Positions 55,167-64,000 of a DNA stretch of 64,000 nucleotides are shown piece after piece; positions within the stretch are counted from its first letter, which is position 1, and every line of letters begins with the position of its first letter. The position numbers were made by a program, and so were the translations under genes. Location: assembly GCF_020176955.2 (NCBI RefSeq), contig NZ_JAIUCZ020000003.1, positions 744,001 to 808,000 on the forward strand. Direction: 5' to 3'. Under the pieces are notes generated by a model, which searched no databases, was not told where the DNA came from, and saw only the letters and a list, made by a program, of their open reading frames with translations. Source of the stretch: Nocardia sp. alder85J. GTDB taxonomy: Bacteria > Actinomycetota > Actinomycetes > Mycobacteriales > Mycobacteriaceae.

Positions 55167-56765
55167 TCACTTCTCGATGTTCTCGAAGTCGAACAGGCCA
55201 CACCAGGTGACGTCGGCCCGCTTCACCTTGTCCGATCGGCCGGCCGCGACGTCGTAATCGAAGATCGGGATGTCGGCCATGTCCTGGAACAGGACCGTCT
55301 GGGCGCGGGCCAGCGTGTCGTAGGCCTGCTCGGGGGTGGCCGCGGCCTGGGCCTCGAACAGCAGCTTGTCGAATTCCGGGTTGCTGTACTGGATGTCGTC
55401 GGTCTGCGATCCGCTGAGATACATCGAGGTCAGGAATTCGAACATGGACAGGTAGTCGCCCTGCCAGCCGTACCGGAACGCCTTGCCGATGGTCTTGGCG
55501 GTGATCTCGTCGCGAATGTTCTTGAAGGTGGGATAGGGCGCGCCGACCGCCTCGATGCCGAGAGTGTTCTTCACGCTGTTGGCGACGGCCTCGATCCACG
55601 CCTGATGACCGCCGTCGGAGTTGTAGGCGATCTGATAGCTGCCCGACCAGGGCGAGAGGGCGTTCGCCTGCGCCCACAACCGGCGCGCCTCGTCCGGGTT
55701 GTATTTCAGCACGTCGGCGCCGGGCAGATCGCCGCGGAAGCCGGGCAGGGTGAAGGCCGTGAAATCCCGCGACGGCACCCGGGTGCCGTGGAAGATGTTG
55801 GCGGCGATCTGATCCCGGTTGATCGCCAGCGAGATCGCCTTGCGCCGCAGCACCCCCTCCGGCCCGGCGAAGTGCGGCACCGTCGGCTGCACCCCGATGT
55901 GCTGGCTGTAGGCGATCGGCTTGCTGATCGCGCGATCACCGAGATCCTGTTTGTACGTGGCCAGCGCACTGTCCGGAATCACGTCCAGCGCATCCAGATT
56001 GCCCGCTTGCAGATCGGCGTAGGCGGTGTCGTAGGACTGGTACATCACGAACCGCAGGCCCTTGTTCCGCGCCGGGCGGCCGCCGTGATAGCCCGGGTTG
56101 GGGGTGAGGTCGATCCGGACGTTGTGCTGCCAGTCGCCGAACGTGTAGGGCCCGTTGCCGATCGGGGCGGCGCCGAACGCCTTCATATCCTTGAAGGCGA
56201 CGTCGGGCAGTGGATAGAACGGCGCGAAACCCAGTTGCAGCCGGAAGTCGATCGACGGCTGTTTCAGGTCCACCGTGAAGGTCCGGTCGTCGACCACCTT
56301 CAATCCCGACATGGTCTGTGCCCGAGGCGGATTCGCGGACACGTCGTCGTAGCCCGCGATCGTGGCGAAGGCCCAGTTCTGCAACTGCCCGTTGCTGCCG
56401 AGGGCGCCGTAGTTCCAGGCGTCGACGAACGACTTCGCGGTCACCGCGGTGCCGTCGGTGAAGGTCCAGCCCGGCTTCAGCACGATCGTGTAGTGCTGCC
56501 GATCCGGTGAATCGATCGACTGGGCGACCTCGTCGTGCGGGGTACCGCTCGCGTCGTAGTACTCCAGCCCCGCGAACAGGCGGTCCACCACCCGGCCGCC
56601 CATGTTCTCGTTGGTATCCGTCGGGATCAGTGGGTTCTGTGGTTCGCCGCCGTTGACGGTGACGATCGTGGCATCGCCGCTGCCGCCGGTGGAACAACTG
56701 GTCAGGGCCGGGCTGATCGCCAGCAACGCCGCCGCGGCCAGCGCGGTGAGAGTCCGGATTCGCAA
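55167..56765 (-). CDS. dppA: Peptide-binding lipoprotein
   Basis: The start is placed at a TTG (56765) after a GGGGG site, because it directly precedes the signal peptide; 532 residues. The lipobox is LTSCS, with Cys as the anchored residue. The mature domain is family 5 (GEPQNPLIPTDTNENMGGRV and SYDTAYADLQAGNLDALDVI). It captures peptides outside the membrane for the DppBCD importer and heads this operon. Confidence 0.88.
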   Translation of the reverse strand: MRIRTLTALAAAALLAISPALTSCSTGGSGDATIVTVNGGEPQNPLIPTDTNENMGGRVVDRLFAGLEYYDASGTPHDEVAQSIDSPDRQHYTIVLKPGWTFTDGTAVTAKSFVDAWNYGALGSNGQLQNWAFATIAGYDDVSANPPRAQTMSGLKVVDDRTFTVDLKQPSIDFRLQLGFAPFYPLPDVAFKDMKAFGAAPIGNGPYTFGDWQHNVRIDLTPNPGYHGGRPARNKGLRFVMYQSYDTAYADLQAGNLDALDVIPDSALATYKQDLGDRAISKPIAYSQHIGVQPTVPHFAGPEGVLRRKAISLAINRDQIAANIFHGTRVPSRDFTAFTLPGFRGDLPGADVLKYNPDEARRLWAQANALSPWSGSYQIAYNSDGGHQAWIEAVANSVKNTLGIEAVGAPYPTFKNIRDEITAKTIGKAFRYGWQGDYLSMFEFLTSMYLSGSQTDDIQYSNPEFDKLLFEAQAAATPEQAYDTLARAQTVLFQDMADIPIFDYDVAAGRSDKVKRADVTWCGLFDFENIEK

Positions 56766-56948
56766 CGCAATTCCCCCGTTCGGGTGAAGCCTTGGATGCA
56801 TGGACAGTAACCACGTACCACCGGATTGTCAGCGCAAGTGGAGCGGCCGGTCCCACCGGGAGCCGGCCCGCGGGCGGGTAACCGTCCGTTAGGGTCGGAA
56901 CGTGGCCGCGGTCACCCCGGCCGAAGCGCATGCGAAAGAAGAGACGAC

Positions 56949-58913
56949 ATGACCGATTCCACTGCCGATCCTCGGGACTCGTATCCGCCGACCGCGGAGT
57001 TCGCCGCCGCGGCCAATGCCGACACCGCGCTGTACGACCGCGCCGCCGCCGATCGCGAGGAGTTCTGGGCCGAGCAGGCCGGTCGCCTGCACTGGCACCA
57101 GCCCTGGACGCGGGTGCTGGACTGGGACGACGCACCAGTGGCGCGCTGGTTCACCGGCGGCAAGCTCAACGTCGCCTACAACTGCGTCGATCGGCATGTG
57201 CTCGACGGTCACGGCGACCAGGTGGCGATCCGCTGGGAGGGCGAGCCCGGCGACTCCCGCGACCTCACCTATGCCCAGTTGCTGGCCGAGGTGTCGCAGG
57301 CCGCCAACTACTTCACCGAACTCGGTCTGGTCCCCGGCGACCGGGTGGCCATCTACATGCCGATGGTTCCCGAGGCGATCGTGGCGATGCTGGCCTGCGC
57401 CCGGCTGGGGCTCACCCATTCGGTGGTGTTCGCCGGCTTCTCTCCCACCGCGCTGCGCCAGCGCGTCGACGACGCGCAGGCCCGGCTCGTCGTCACCACC
57501 GACGGCCAGTGGCGCCGCGGCAAACCCGCGCCGCTGAAGGAGGCCGTCGACGAGGCCCTGGCCGGCGACGAACCGTCCAGCGTCGAACACGTGCTGGTGG
57601 TGCGGCGCACCGGGATCGAGGTGCCGTGGACCGCGGGCCGGGACCTGTGGTGGGACGAGACGGTCGCGCACGCCTCCGCGGAACACGAGGCCCAGCCCTT
57701 CGACGCCGAACATCCGCTGTTCATCCTCTACACCTCCGGCACCACCGGGAAGCCCAAGGGCATCCTGCACACCTCCGGCGGTTATCTGACCCAGGCGTCC
57801 TACACCCACCACTATGTCTTCGATCACCAGCCGGAACGGGACGTGTACTGGTGCACCGCCGATATCGGCTGGGTCACCGGGCACAGCTACATCGTCTACG
57901 GGCCGCTGTCCAACCGCGTCACCGAGGTCGTCTACGAGGGCACCCCGAATTTCCCGGACGAACACCGGCACTGGCAGATCGTCGAGAAGTACGGCGTCAC
58001 CATCTACTACACCGCACCCACGCTGGTGCGGACGTTCATGAAGTGGGGCCGGGAGATTCCGGACGCGCACGATCTGTCCAGCCTGCGGGTACTCGGCTCG
58101 GTCGGCGAGCCGATCAACCCGGAGGCGTGGCGCTGGTATCGCGAGGTCATCGGCGCGAACCGGACCCCGATCGTGGACACCTGGTGGCAGACCGAGACCG
58201 GCGCCATCATGATCTCCCCGCTGCCAGGCGTGACCGCCGCCAAACCCGGCGCCGCCATGACCCCGCTGCCCGGTATCTCGGCCAAGGTCGTCGACGAGGA
58301 GGGCAAGGATCTCGCGGCAGTGGTGCCCGCGGACACGGATTCCGGCGTCGTCGGCTACCTGGTGCTGGACCAGCCGTGGCCGTCGATGCTGCGCGGTATC
58401 TGGGGCGACCCGGACCGCTACCGCTCCACCTACTGGGAACGGTTCGCCGATCAGGGCTGGTATTTCGCCGGTGACGGCGCCCGGCTCGACGCCGACAGCG
58501 ACCTGTGGGTACTCGGCCGCGTCGACGACGTCATGAACGTCTCCGGCCACCGGATCTCCACCGCCGAGGTCGAATCCGCACTCGTCGGGCATTCCGGGGT
58601 CGCCGAGGCCGCGGTGGTCGGCGCCGCCGACGCCACCACCGGCCAGGGCATCGTCGCGTTCGTCATCCTGACCGGCGGCACCGCGAACACCGGTAAAGCC
58701 CTGGTCGACGAACTCAAGGCCGAGGTCGCCCGCGAGATCAGCCCCATCGCCCGGCCCCGGGAGATCCACGTCGTCCCCGAACTGCCGAAGACCCGCTCCG
58801 GCAAGATCATGCGGCGGCTGCTGCGCGATGTGGCCGAGGGACGTGAACTCGGCGACACCAGCACCCTGGTCGATCCGACGGTATTCGAGGCCATCCGCGC
58901 CGAGAAGAATTGA
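56949..58913 (+). CDS. acs: Acetyl-CoA synthetase
   Basis: The ATG at 56949 follows AAGAGA; 654 residues. It has YTSGTTGKPKGILHT (the AMP-binding P-loop), the motif DTWWQTETGAIMISPLPG, and PKTRSGKIMRRLLR with the C-terminal Lys that is acetylated in regulated enzymes. It makes acetyl-CoA from acetate and ATP. Confidence 0.95.
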   Translation: MTDSTADPRDSYPPTAEFAAAANADTALYDRAAADREEFWAEQAGRLHWHQPWTRVLDWDDAPVARWFTGGKLNVAYNCVDRHVLDGHGDQVAIRWEGEPGDSRDLTYAQLLAEVSQAANYFTELGLVPGDRVAIYMPMVPEAIVAMLACARLGLTHSVVFAGFSPTALRQRVDDAQARLVVTTDGQWRRGKPAPLKEAVDEALAGDEPSSVEHVLVVRRTGIEVPWTAGRDLWWDETVAHASAEHEAQPFDAEHPLFILYTSGTTGKPKGILHTSGGYLTQASYTHHYVFDHQPERDVYWCTADIGWVTGHSYIVYGPLSNRVTEVVYEGTPNFPDEHRHWQIVEKYGVTIYYTAPTLVRTFMKWGREIPDAHDLSSLRVLGSVGEPINPEAWRWYREVIGANRTPIVDTWWQTETGAIMISPLPGVTAAKPGAAMTPLPGISAKVVDEEGKDLAAVVPADTDSGVVGYLVLDQPWPSMLRGIWGDPDRYRSTYWERFADQGWYFAGDGARLDADSDLWVLGRVDDVMNVSGHRISTAEVESALVGHSGVAEAAVVGAADATTGQGIVAFVILTGGTANTGKALVDELKAEVAREISPIARPREIHVVPELPKTRSGKIMRRLLRDVAEGRELGDTSTLVDPTVFEAIRAEKN

Positions 58914-58962
58914 GCCGGGAACGAATAATCCCAGAACGAATTAGGGCGAGAGGGAAATTACG

Positions 58963-58995
58963 GCGACCGCCGCGACAATTCGAAGCGGCGGTCGC
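58963..58995 (+). terminator. Terminator after acs
   Basis: GCGACCGCCGC and GCGGCGGTCGC form a perfect 11-bp stem with an 11-base loop, about 50 bases after the stop. Confidence 0.6.
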
Positions 58996-59126
58996 TGAAC
59001 CATCCGCGGTCGGACGCTACTGTTGCGACCGGGCCGTGTGTGGGTAGGCGCGCGGCGACACCGACGACCGTCGCGGCACGACGCGGCAGGGCGGGCAGCA
59101 CCGGAACAGCGAGAAGGGTCGAGCAA

Positions 59127-59651
59127 TTGAGCTTCACACAGGGCGGTAACGGGCGCGACGGGGGCCGCAATCGGACCATCACCTCGATTCCGCTGTCCGA
59201 CGTCGACACCACGGCGGCCGCCACCATCGGTGATCTCGTGCGCGATGCGTCGGAGCAGGTGTCGACCCTGGTCCGGGCCGAGGTGGAGCTGGCCAAGACC
59301 GAGGTCGGCCGCGAGATCCGCAAGGCCCTGCAGGGCAGCGTGTATTTCATCGCGGCACTGACCATCCTGTTGTTCAGTACGTTCTTCTTTTTCTTCTTCC
59401 TGGCGGAACTGCTGAACGTGTGGCTGCCGCGCTGGGCGGCGTTCCTGATCGTGTTCGGCCTGATGGTGGCCGCCACCGCGGCGCTGGGCGTGCTGGGTTA
59501 TCTGAAGGTCCGCCGGCTGCGGGCGCCGGCCAAGACCCTGGAGACGCTCAAGGAGACCCGCTCGGTGCTGCCGCACGGGCTCGGCCCGCACGCCGAGCCG
59601 GTTTCCGCCGGGGTCGATGAACACGTGGTTACCGACAGGTCCGGGCGATAA
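59127..59651 (+). CDS. Phage-holin-like (DUF1469) membrane protein
   Basis: The start is a TTG (LSFTQGGNG) after GAAGG; 174 residues. An amphipathic helix with ASEQVSTLVRAEVELAKTEV is followed by two strong membrane helices (SVYFIAALTILLFSTFFFFF and WAAFLIVFGLMVAATAALGV). It is the conserved Rv3669-type protein between acs and the hydrolase. Its function is not known. Confidence 0.8.
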   Translation: MSFTQGGNGRDGGRNRTITSIPLSDVDTTAAATIGDLVRDASEQVSTLVRAEVELAKTEVGREIRKALQGSVYFIAALTILLFSTFFFFFFLAELLNVWLPRWAAFLIVFGLMVAATAALGVLGYLKVRRLRAPAKTLETLKETRSVLPHGLGPHAEPVSAGVDEHVVTDRSGR

Positions 59652-59674
59652 ACCGGCCACTACGCTCCAGCAGC

Positions 59675-60658
59675 GTGTCGTCTACTCCGAGCCCGGATCC
59701 GTCCAGCGTCCGCTACGACGGGGCATGGACCCATCGGGACGTGCATGCCAACGGCATTCGTTTCCATCTCGCCGAGGCTCCGGAATCCCACGCTCGTGCC
59801 GCGTCGGGTCAGCGGGCCGGGGTCGACGCGGACGCCACCCTGGTGGTGCTGCTGCACGGCTTCGGTGATTTCTGGTGGTCGTGGCGGCACCAGCTGACCG
59901 GGCTGGCCGACCGGGGTCACCGGGTAGTCGCGGTCGACCTGCGCGGCTACGGCGATTCCGACAAGCCACCGCGTGGCTACGACGGCTGGACCCTGGCCGG
60001 TGACGTGGCCGGTCTGATCCGCGCGCTCGGCCACACCGAGGCCACCCTGGTCGGGCACGCCGAGGGCGGACTGGTGTGCTGGGCGACGGCGGTACTGCAT
60101 CCGCGGCTGGTCCGATCGATCGCCCTGGTGAGCTCGCCGCATCCGATCACGCTGAAACAGGCGGTGTTGCGCGACCGGCGGCAGCGGGCGGCGTGGCTGC
60201 CGAACTTCCTCCGCTACCAGCTACCCCGGTATCCGGAGCAGTTGCTCACCAGCGCCGACGGTTTCGAGATCGAACGACTGCTGCGTTCCCGGGTCGACCC
60301 GCGGTGGGCGGCCTCGGCCGAATTCGTGGACACCGCCCGGCGGATGCGGTCGGCGATCCGGATCCCCGGCGCCGCGCACTGTGCGCTGGAGTACCAGCGC
60401 TGGGCGTTCCGCAGCCAGTGGCGGCCCGACGGCCGCCGCTTCATGTCGATGATGCGGGAGCCGGTGCGGGTTCCGGTGCTGTCGCTGTACGGCGAAACCG
60501 ACCCCTACATTCTCGACACCACCATCCGCCGCGGCCACCACCTCGCCCCGAACCGCCGGGTCGCCCAGATCCCCGGCGCGGGTCACTTCGCCCACCAGGA
60601 GAATCCGGACGTGGTGACCGCGGAACTGGCCAAACTGCTGGGCCGACCTGGCAGCTGA
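59675..60658 (+). CDS. Alpha/beta hydrolase, EphE-like, with Ala at the nucleophile position
   Basis: The GTG start gives 327 residues. It has LLHGFGDFWWSW, DLRGYGDSDKP, and the elbow VGHAEGG (127-132), where the nucleophile Asp or Ser of GHDWGG/GHSMGG is Ala129. The acid (GETDPYI) and His (GHFAHQE) are in place. It is related to epoxide hydrolases by fold, but the missing nucleophile makes standard hydrolysis doubtful. It starts 23 bases after the holin-like gene. Confidence 0.75.
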   Translation: MSSTPSPDPSSVRYDGAWTHRDVHANGIRFHLAEAPESHARAASGQRAGVDADATLVVLLHGFGDFWWSWRHQLTGLADRGHRVVAVDLRGYGDSDKPPRGYDGWTLAGDVAGLIRALGHTEATLVGHAEGGLVCWATAVLHPRLVRSIALVSSPHPITLKQAVLRDRRQRAAWLPNFLRYQLPRYPEQLLTSADGFEIERLLRSRVDPRWAASAEFVDTARRMRSAIRIPGAAHCALEYQRWAFRSQWRPDGRRFMSMMREPVRVPVLSLYGETDPYILDTTIRRGHHLAPNRRVAQIPGAGHFAHQENPDVVTAELAKLLGRPGS

Positions 60659-60665
60659 CGCCGAA

Positions 60666-60696
60666 CCGGTGCGGCCGGTTCGGCCCGCCGCACCGG
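60666..60696. terminator. Bidirectional terminator between hydrolase and marP
   Basis: CCGGTGCGGC and GCCGCACCGG form a perfect 10-bp stem with an 11-base loop, 8 bases after the hydrolase stop and about 100 before the marP stop. Confidence 0.6.
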
Positions 60697-60797
60697 AATC
60701 GGCACGGCACACCGGAAATCAGCCCGCTACACAGCTGATCGGCCGCCGCATCGCCGACCGGTCCGGCCACGCGGGCGGTCGGCGGCGGCCGTACCGA

Positions 60798-61991
60798 TCA
60801 GCTCAGCACGCAATCCCCGGTGCCGACCGGCTGGGTGGAACCGGTCGCGGCGTCCAGATCGGTCCGGACCTCACCGAGGGTGAGCACGTAACCGGTGTCG
60901 TCGTCGGTCACGGCGGCGCCGAAGACCACGCCGAGCACCTCGCCGTCGGTATCCACCAGCGGGCCACCGGAATTACCGGCCCGCACCCGGCCGCGCACGG
61001 TGTAGACCTCGCGCTCGACGGTGCCGCTCTTGTAGATGTTCGGACCCGTCAGATCCAGCGTCTCGCGAACGCGGGCAGCGCTCGCGGTGTACGGGCCGCC
61101 GCCGGGATAGCCCAGCACGATGGCACTCTGCCCGGACTTCGCCGCGACCGCGGCCAGCGGCACGACCGGCGCGTTCAGCCCCGGCACCGCCAGCACTGCC
61201 ACATCGCGGGACGGATCGAACAGCACCACACTGGCATCCAGCGGACCGCGCGCGGTGTCCACCTGCACGGTGGTGGTGCCCGCGACCACGTGCGCATTGG
61301 TCATGATCCGCTCGGGCGCCACCACGAACCCCGAACCCTCCAGGGCCCGTTGGCAACTCGGCGCGACGCCACGAATCCGCAGCACACTGTGCTGGAGGTT
61401 CAGCGCCACCGGGGTGTCCAGCACGCTGGGATCCGGCGGTTCGACGGCGGCGATCGGCGCCCGGCCGAACGGGCCGATCACATCCGGCAGCCCGGATGTG
61501 TTGAGCAGCCGCGAGAATTCGTTCGGCACCCGCCGCAACCAGTTCGGCGCGACCTCGTTGACATCCGAGAGCACCCGGGAACCGTTGACGGCCGCGGCAA
61601 TTCCCGGCTGCGAGGAGGAAGCCAGCGGCAACGCCAGCAGCCAGGCCGTCACCAGCACCGCGACGCATTGCAGCGCGGCGCCCACCACACTGTCCACACT
61701 GCGGGTGAACGGATGTCGCATGCCCGAGCGGGCCGCCCGGCCCAGCACCATCCCGGCCACCTCGCCGATGATGACCAGGGCGACGATCAGCACCACGCCG
61801 ACCAGCACCCGTTTCCGGCCCTCACTGATGTGGATGAGGATGTGCGGCGCGATCAGGATGCCCGCCACCGCGCCCAGCACCACGCCGAGAAAGGCCAGTG
61901 CCGACGCGACCGCGCCCTGACGCCACCCGGAGGAGGCCGCCAGCAGCGCGATGATCACGACTGCCAGGTCGAGCCACGCCGAGGAACTCAT
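60798..61991 (-). CDS. marP: Membrane serine protease
   Basis: This 397-residue protein has four membrane helices in the first ~150 residues (CvpA-like), then a trypsin-type domain. The triad is in TNAHVVAG (His), DPSRDVAVL (Asp) and GNSGGPL (Ser). Two Cys (APSCQRAL and the C-terminal GDCVLS) may form the stabilising disulfide. The protease supports acid resistance in mycobacteria. Confidence 0.92.
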   Translation of the reverse strand: MSSSAWLDLAVVIIALLAASSGWRQGAVASALAFLGVVLGAVAGILIAPHILIHISEGRKRVLVGVVLIVALVIIGEVAGMVLGRAARSGMRHPFTRSVDSVVGAALQCVAVLVTAWLLALPLASSSQPGIAAAVNGSRVLSDVNEVAPNWLRRVPNEFSRLLNTSGLPDVIGPFGRAPIAAVEPPDPSVLDTPVALNLQHSVLRIRGVAPSCQRALEGSGFVVAPERIMTNAHVVAGTTTVQVDTARGPLDASVVLFDPSRDVAVLAVPGLNAPVVPLAAVAAKSGQSAIVLGYPGGGPYTASAARVRETLDLTGPNIYKSGTVEREVYTVRGRVRAGNSGGPLVDTDGEVLGVVFGAAVTDDDTGYVLTLGEVRTDLDAATGSTQPVGTGDCVLS

Positions 61992-62956
61992 AACGTCATC
62001 CCCACTGCCGCCAGCGATGCCTGTAGATCACGCACGTCGTGGTGATCCCATTCCCTTTCCCATCCCGACACCGCCAGCAGGCCGGCCAGGACACCGGCGG
62101 TGAAACCCCAGACCAGCATGCCGTCGACGGCGAACGCGGGCCCCATGTAACCCCGCGGATGCCGGACGACGAACCGATTGGCCGGATCGAGCAGATGCGC
62201 CAGCGGCACCCGCACCACCCGGGTCGCCTCCGCGACGCTGACCACGCCGACCCGGCCGGGGGTGCGCCAATAGGCGACCACCGGTGTCACGTCGAATCCG
62301 GACACCGGGACGAAGATCTTCGGCAGCACCGCCAACGGCTGCACGCCGGCCGGCTCCAGCCCGGTCTCCTCCTGCGCCTCCCGCAGTGCCGTGGCGATCG
62401 GCCCGTCGTCGCCGGCCTCCACGCCGCCGCCGGGGAACGCGACCTGCCCACTGTGCTGACGCAGCGTGGCCGCGCGCTGGGTGAGCAGGACGTCCGCATC
62501 GGCCGGCAGCCCGCCCGGCGCGGCCGCATCATCCGCCGGCCCACCGCCGAACAGCACCAGCACCGCCGCCTGCCGGACCCGCGACGCCATCGCCGCGTAC
62601 TCGTGCAGCGTGGACCGCCGCGTCAGCACCTGATTCACACCGGTCGGATCGGCCGGCGGATGCTGCGCCACCGCACGCAACCACACGGGAATGTCACCGG
62701 GGCCGTGATGCCCGGCGACCACCACCGTTCCCGCCCGACCGTTCGCACCGTCACCCACCGAACCGCCGCGGTCTCCTCGCGGCTCCGGGTCGCCGAGCCC
62801 GAGCGAGGTGGATCCGGGGCTGCCTGGCTCCTGCGTCAGGCTCTCGTGCCACTGATCCGCCTCGGGCACTTGATCATTCATGCCATGTTGCCCGGGCACG
62901 AGTGGAGGGCCTTCGTGGTCACGCTCCGCTGCCGCCTCCGGCCCTTGACCACTCAT
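61988..62956 (-). CDS. NUDIX hydrolase, CoA pyrophosphatase-like
   Basis: This 322-residue protein starts at an ATG overlapping the TlpA stop, and its own stop overlaps the marP start. The NUDIX box is GGGVEAGDDGPIATALREAQ with EETGL, and the CoA-specific region is LLTQRAATLRQHSGQVAFPG. The first ~80 residues are Gly/Pro-rich and may be translated or replaced by an internal ATG (MNDQVPEAD). Confidence 0.85.
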   Translation of the reverse strand: MSGQGPEAAAERDHEGPPLVPGQHGMNDQVPEADQWHESLTQEPGSPGSTSLGLGDPEPRGDRGGSVGDGANGRAGTVVVAGHHGPGDIPVWLRAVAQHPPADPTGVNQVLTRRSTLHEYAAMASRVRQAAVLVLFGGGPADDAAAPGGLPADADVLLTQRAATLRQHSGQVAFPGGGVEAGDDGPIATALREAQEETGLEPAGVQPLAVLPKIFVPVSGFDVTPVVAYWRTPGRVGVVSVAEATRVVRVPLAHLLDPANRFVVRHPRGYMGPAFAVDGMLVWGFTAGVLAGLLAVSGWEREWDHHDVRDLQASLAAVGMTL

Positions 62957-63594
62957 GCCGCGATCCCCAGTTCGCGGTCGACCGTGGCGGCGATGTCGTC
63001 GGCGTTGTCGAACGGCCGGACCACGACCTTGGCCAGCGAACCGTCGGCGCGGAGCAGGACGGAGACGGGCAGTACCGCGGGGGCCCGGACGGCGGTGCGG
63101 AGCCGGGCGTCGGCATCCTGCACGCCGGGGAGATGGACGCCCAGGTCCGAGAGCCGGGCCAGGGCCCGGGATTCGGCCGGATCACTGTGCACGGTCAGCA
63201 CATTCACGCGGTTGCTCGCGCGGGTGGCGTACTGCTGCACGGCCGGCAGTTCCCGGGCGCACGGCTGACACCAGTACGCCCAGAGGTTCAACAGGGTGGG
63301 ACGACCGGCGAGGGCGGCGGCGAGGTCGACGGGAGCGCCGGTGGCGAGGCAGTCCAGCGTGAGGCCCGCCAGCGGCCCGGTGGTCACCGGCGCGACGCCG
63401 GCCGCCGGATGCGGGCAGTCGGTCAGGCCCGCCGCAGCCCGCAGTTCCCCGGGGACGGCCACGGTTTCGCTCGATGCGACCGGGCCGGCCGCCGCGGAAC
63501 GATGGTGGTCACGCGGCCATACGGCGACCGCGAGCGCGACCACGGCGATGACTGCGACCAACGTCCAGCGCCATGCCGGGGGAAAGGTTCTCAC
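62953..63594 (-). CDS. TlpA/ResA-like thioredoxin, membrane-anchored
   Basis: The GTG at 63594 overlaps the nth stop; 213 residues. An N-terminal anchor ([17 protein letters not shown]) is followed by the thioredoxin domain with [12 protein letters not shown]. It reduces or forms disulfides outside the membrane. Confidence 0.85.
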   Translation of the reverse strand: MRTFPPAWRWTLVAVIAVVALAVAVWPRDHHRSAAAGPVASSETVAVPGELRAAAGLTDCPHPAAGVAPVTTGPLAGLTLDCLATGAPVDLAAALAGRPTLLNLWAYWCQPCARELPAVQQYATRASNRVNVLTVHSDPAESRALARLSDLGVHLPGVQDADARLRTAVRAPAVLPVSVLLRADGSLAKVVVRPFDNADDIAATVDRELGIAA

Positions 63595-64000
63595 CGGCCC
63601 ACCAGTTCGAGCAGATGTGGCGCCTCGGGTCCCTTCACCAGTGCGGCCGCGACGACCGGATCGGTCGGCCCGGCGCCGAAGGACGGGCAGTCCTTGGCCA
63701 GCACACACGCGCCGCACGCGGGCTTGCGGGCGTGACACACCCGGCGACCGTGGAAGATCACCCGATGCGACAGCATGGTCCAGTCCTTGCGCTCGATCAG
63801 CGCGCCGATGGCGTGCTCGATCTTCACCGGATCGTCCTCGGTGGTCCACTGCCAGCGCTGCACCAGCCGGCTGAAATGAGTGTCGACCGTGATTCCCGGC
63901 ACATCGAAGGCGTTGCCCAGGATCACGTTCGCGGTCTTGCGGCCGATGCCCGGCAGCCGGACCAGTTCGTCGAGCGTGCCCGGCACCTCGCCGTCGTAAC
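63591..64000 (-). CDS. nth: Endonuclease III, partial
   Basis: Only the C-terminal part lies in the window. It has the helix-hairpin-helix [17 protein letters not shown], the catalytic Asp in VDTHFSRL, and the iron-sulfur ligands in [20 protein letters not shown]. The enzyme removes oxidised pyrimidines from DNA. It overlaps the TlpA gene by GTGA. Confidence 0.92.
   Translation of the reverse strand, partial: YDGEVPGTLDELVRLPGIGRKTANVILGNAFDVPGITVDTHFSRLVQRWQWTTEDDPVKIEHAIGALIERKDWTMLSHRVIFHGRRVCHARKPACGACVLAKDCPSFGAGPTDPVVAAALVKGPEAPHLLELVGR

Noticed and set aside
56889..58769. 626-residue minus-strand open frame
   Set aside because: Antisense to acs, which is certain.
1..64000. CRISPR array
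   Set aside because: No regularly spaced direct repeats of 25-40 bases were seen; the only spaced array is the 10-bp CCGAA set.

Overview
The window reads as a high-GC actinobacterium of the Mycobacteriales, most likely Nocardia or a close relative. From about 33.8 kb to the right end the gene order follows the mycobacterial block I know as Rv3644c-Rv3674c: holB, topA, a cold-shock gene, a DUF1998 helicase, the tad/flp pilus cluster, ssd, a HAD phosphatase, a gap with an Ms1-like RNA, a dipeptide ABC transporter, acs, a holin-like membrane protein, an alpha/beta hydrolase, marP, a NUDIX hydrolase, a TlpA-like protein and nth. The family assignments and synteny are from memory, not from a search.

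Positions 1 to about 33,662 are a mobile or accessory island. Its right edge is a tRNA-Thr(CGT) gene cut exactly after position 38 in the anticodon loop, with a tyrosine integrase and a small set of element genes beside it. The left edge lies outside the window. The island opens with the end of a DISARM-like defence operon: a DUF1998 protein with a nuclease-like tail, an SNF2 helicase and a giant adenine methylase, all joined by 4-base start/stop overlaps. Then comes a stack of three insertion sequences (IS701, IS630, IS481) whose target duplications give the order of insertion for two of them. After it lies an HsdR-like protein with an XRE domain whose ATPase motifs are altered. A secretion-type trio follows (glycine-zipper protein, membrane protein, cutinase). 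The rest is a decaying zone with a frameshifted PIN-like gene, a KAP NTPase split by an IS3 element and broken by further lesions, and a frameshifted membrane protein. An intact 847-residue protein with a zinc ribbon and a predicted PD-(D/E)XK nuclease motif stands out there. Further on are a dead IS3, small coupled ORFs, a P450 scrap and a SpdB-like remnant.

Many island genes carry single-base frameshifts, often at runs of four identical bases, whereas I saw none in the 30 kb of core genes. This points to real decay rather than sequencing error. The best candidates for new biology are the 847-residue nuclease-like protein, the HsdR-like protein with altered ATPase motifs, and the integrase with a LacI-type helix-turn-helix inserted in its catalytic domain.

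In the core half, the tad genes form one tightly overlapping minus-strand operon for Flp pili. The dpp genes form a peptide-import operon ending at a Fic-like gene. The NUDIX, TlpA and nth genes overlap by 4 bases. The intergenic region between the HAD phosphatase and the Fic-like gene holds a perfect CRP-type palindrome, a promoter-like box and a strong terminator, as expected for an Ms1/MTS2823-type RNA.
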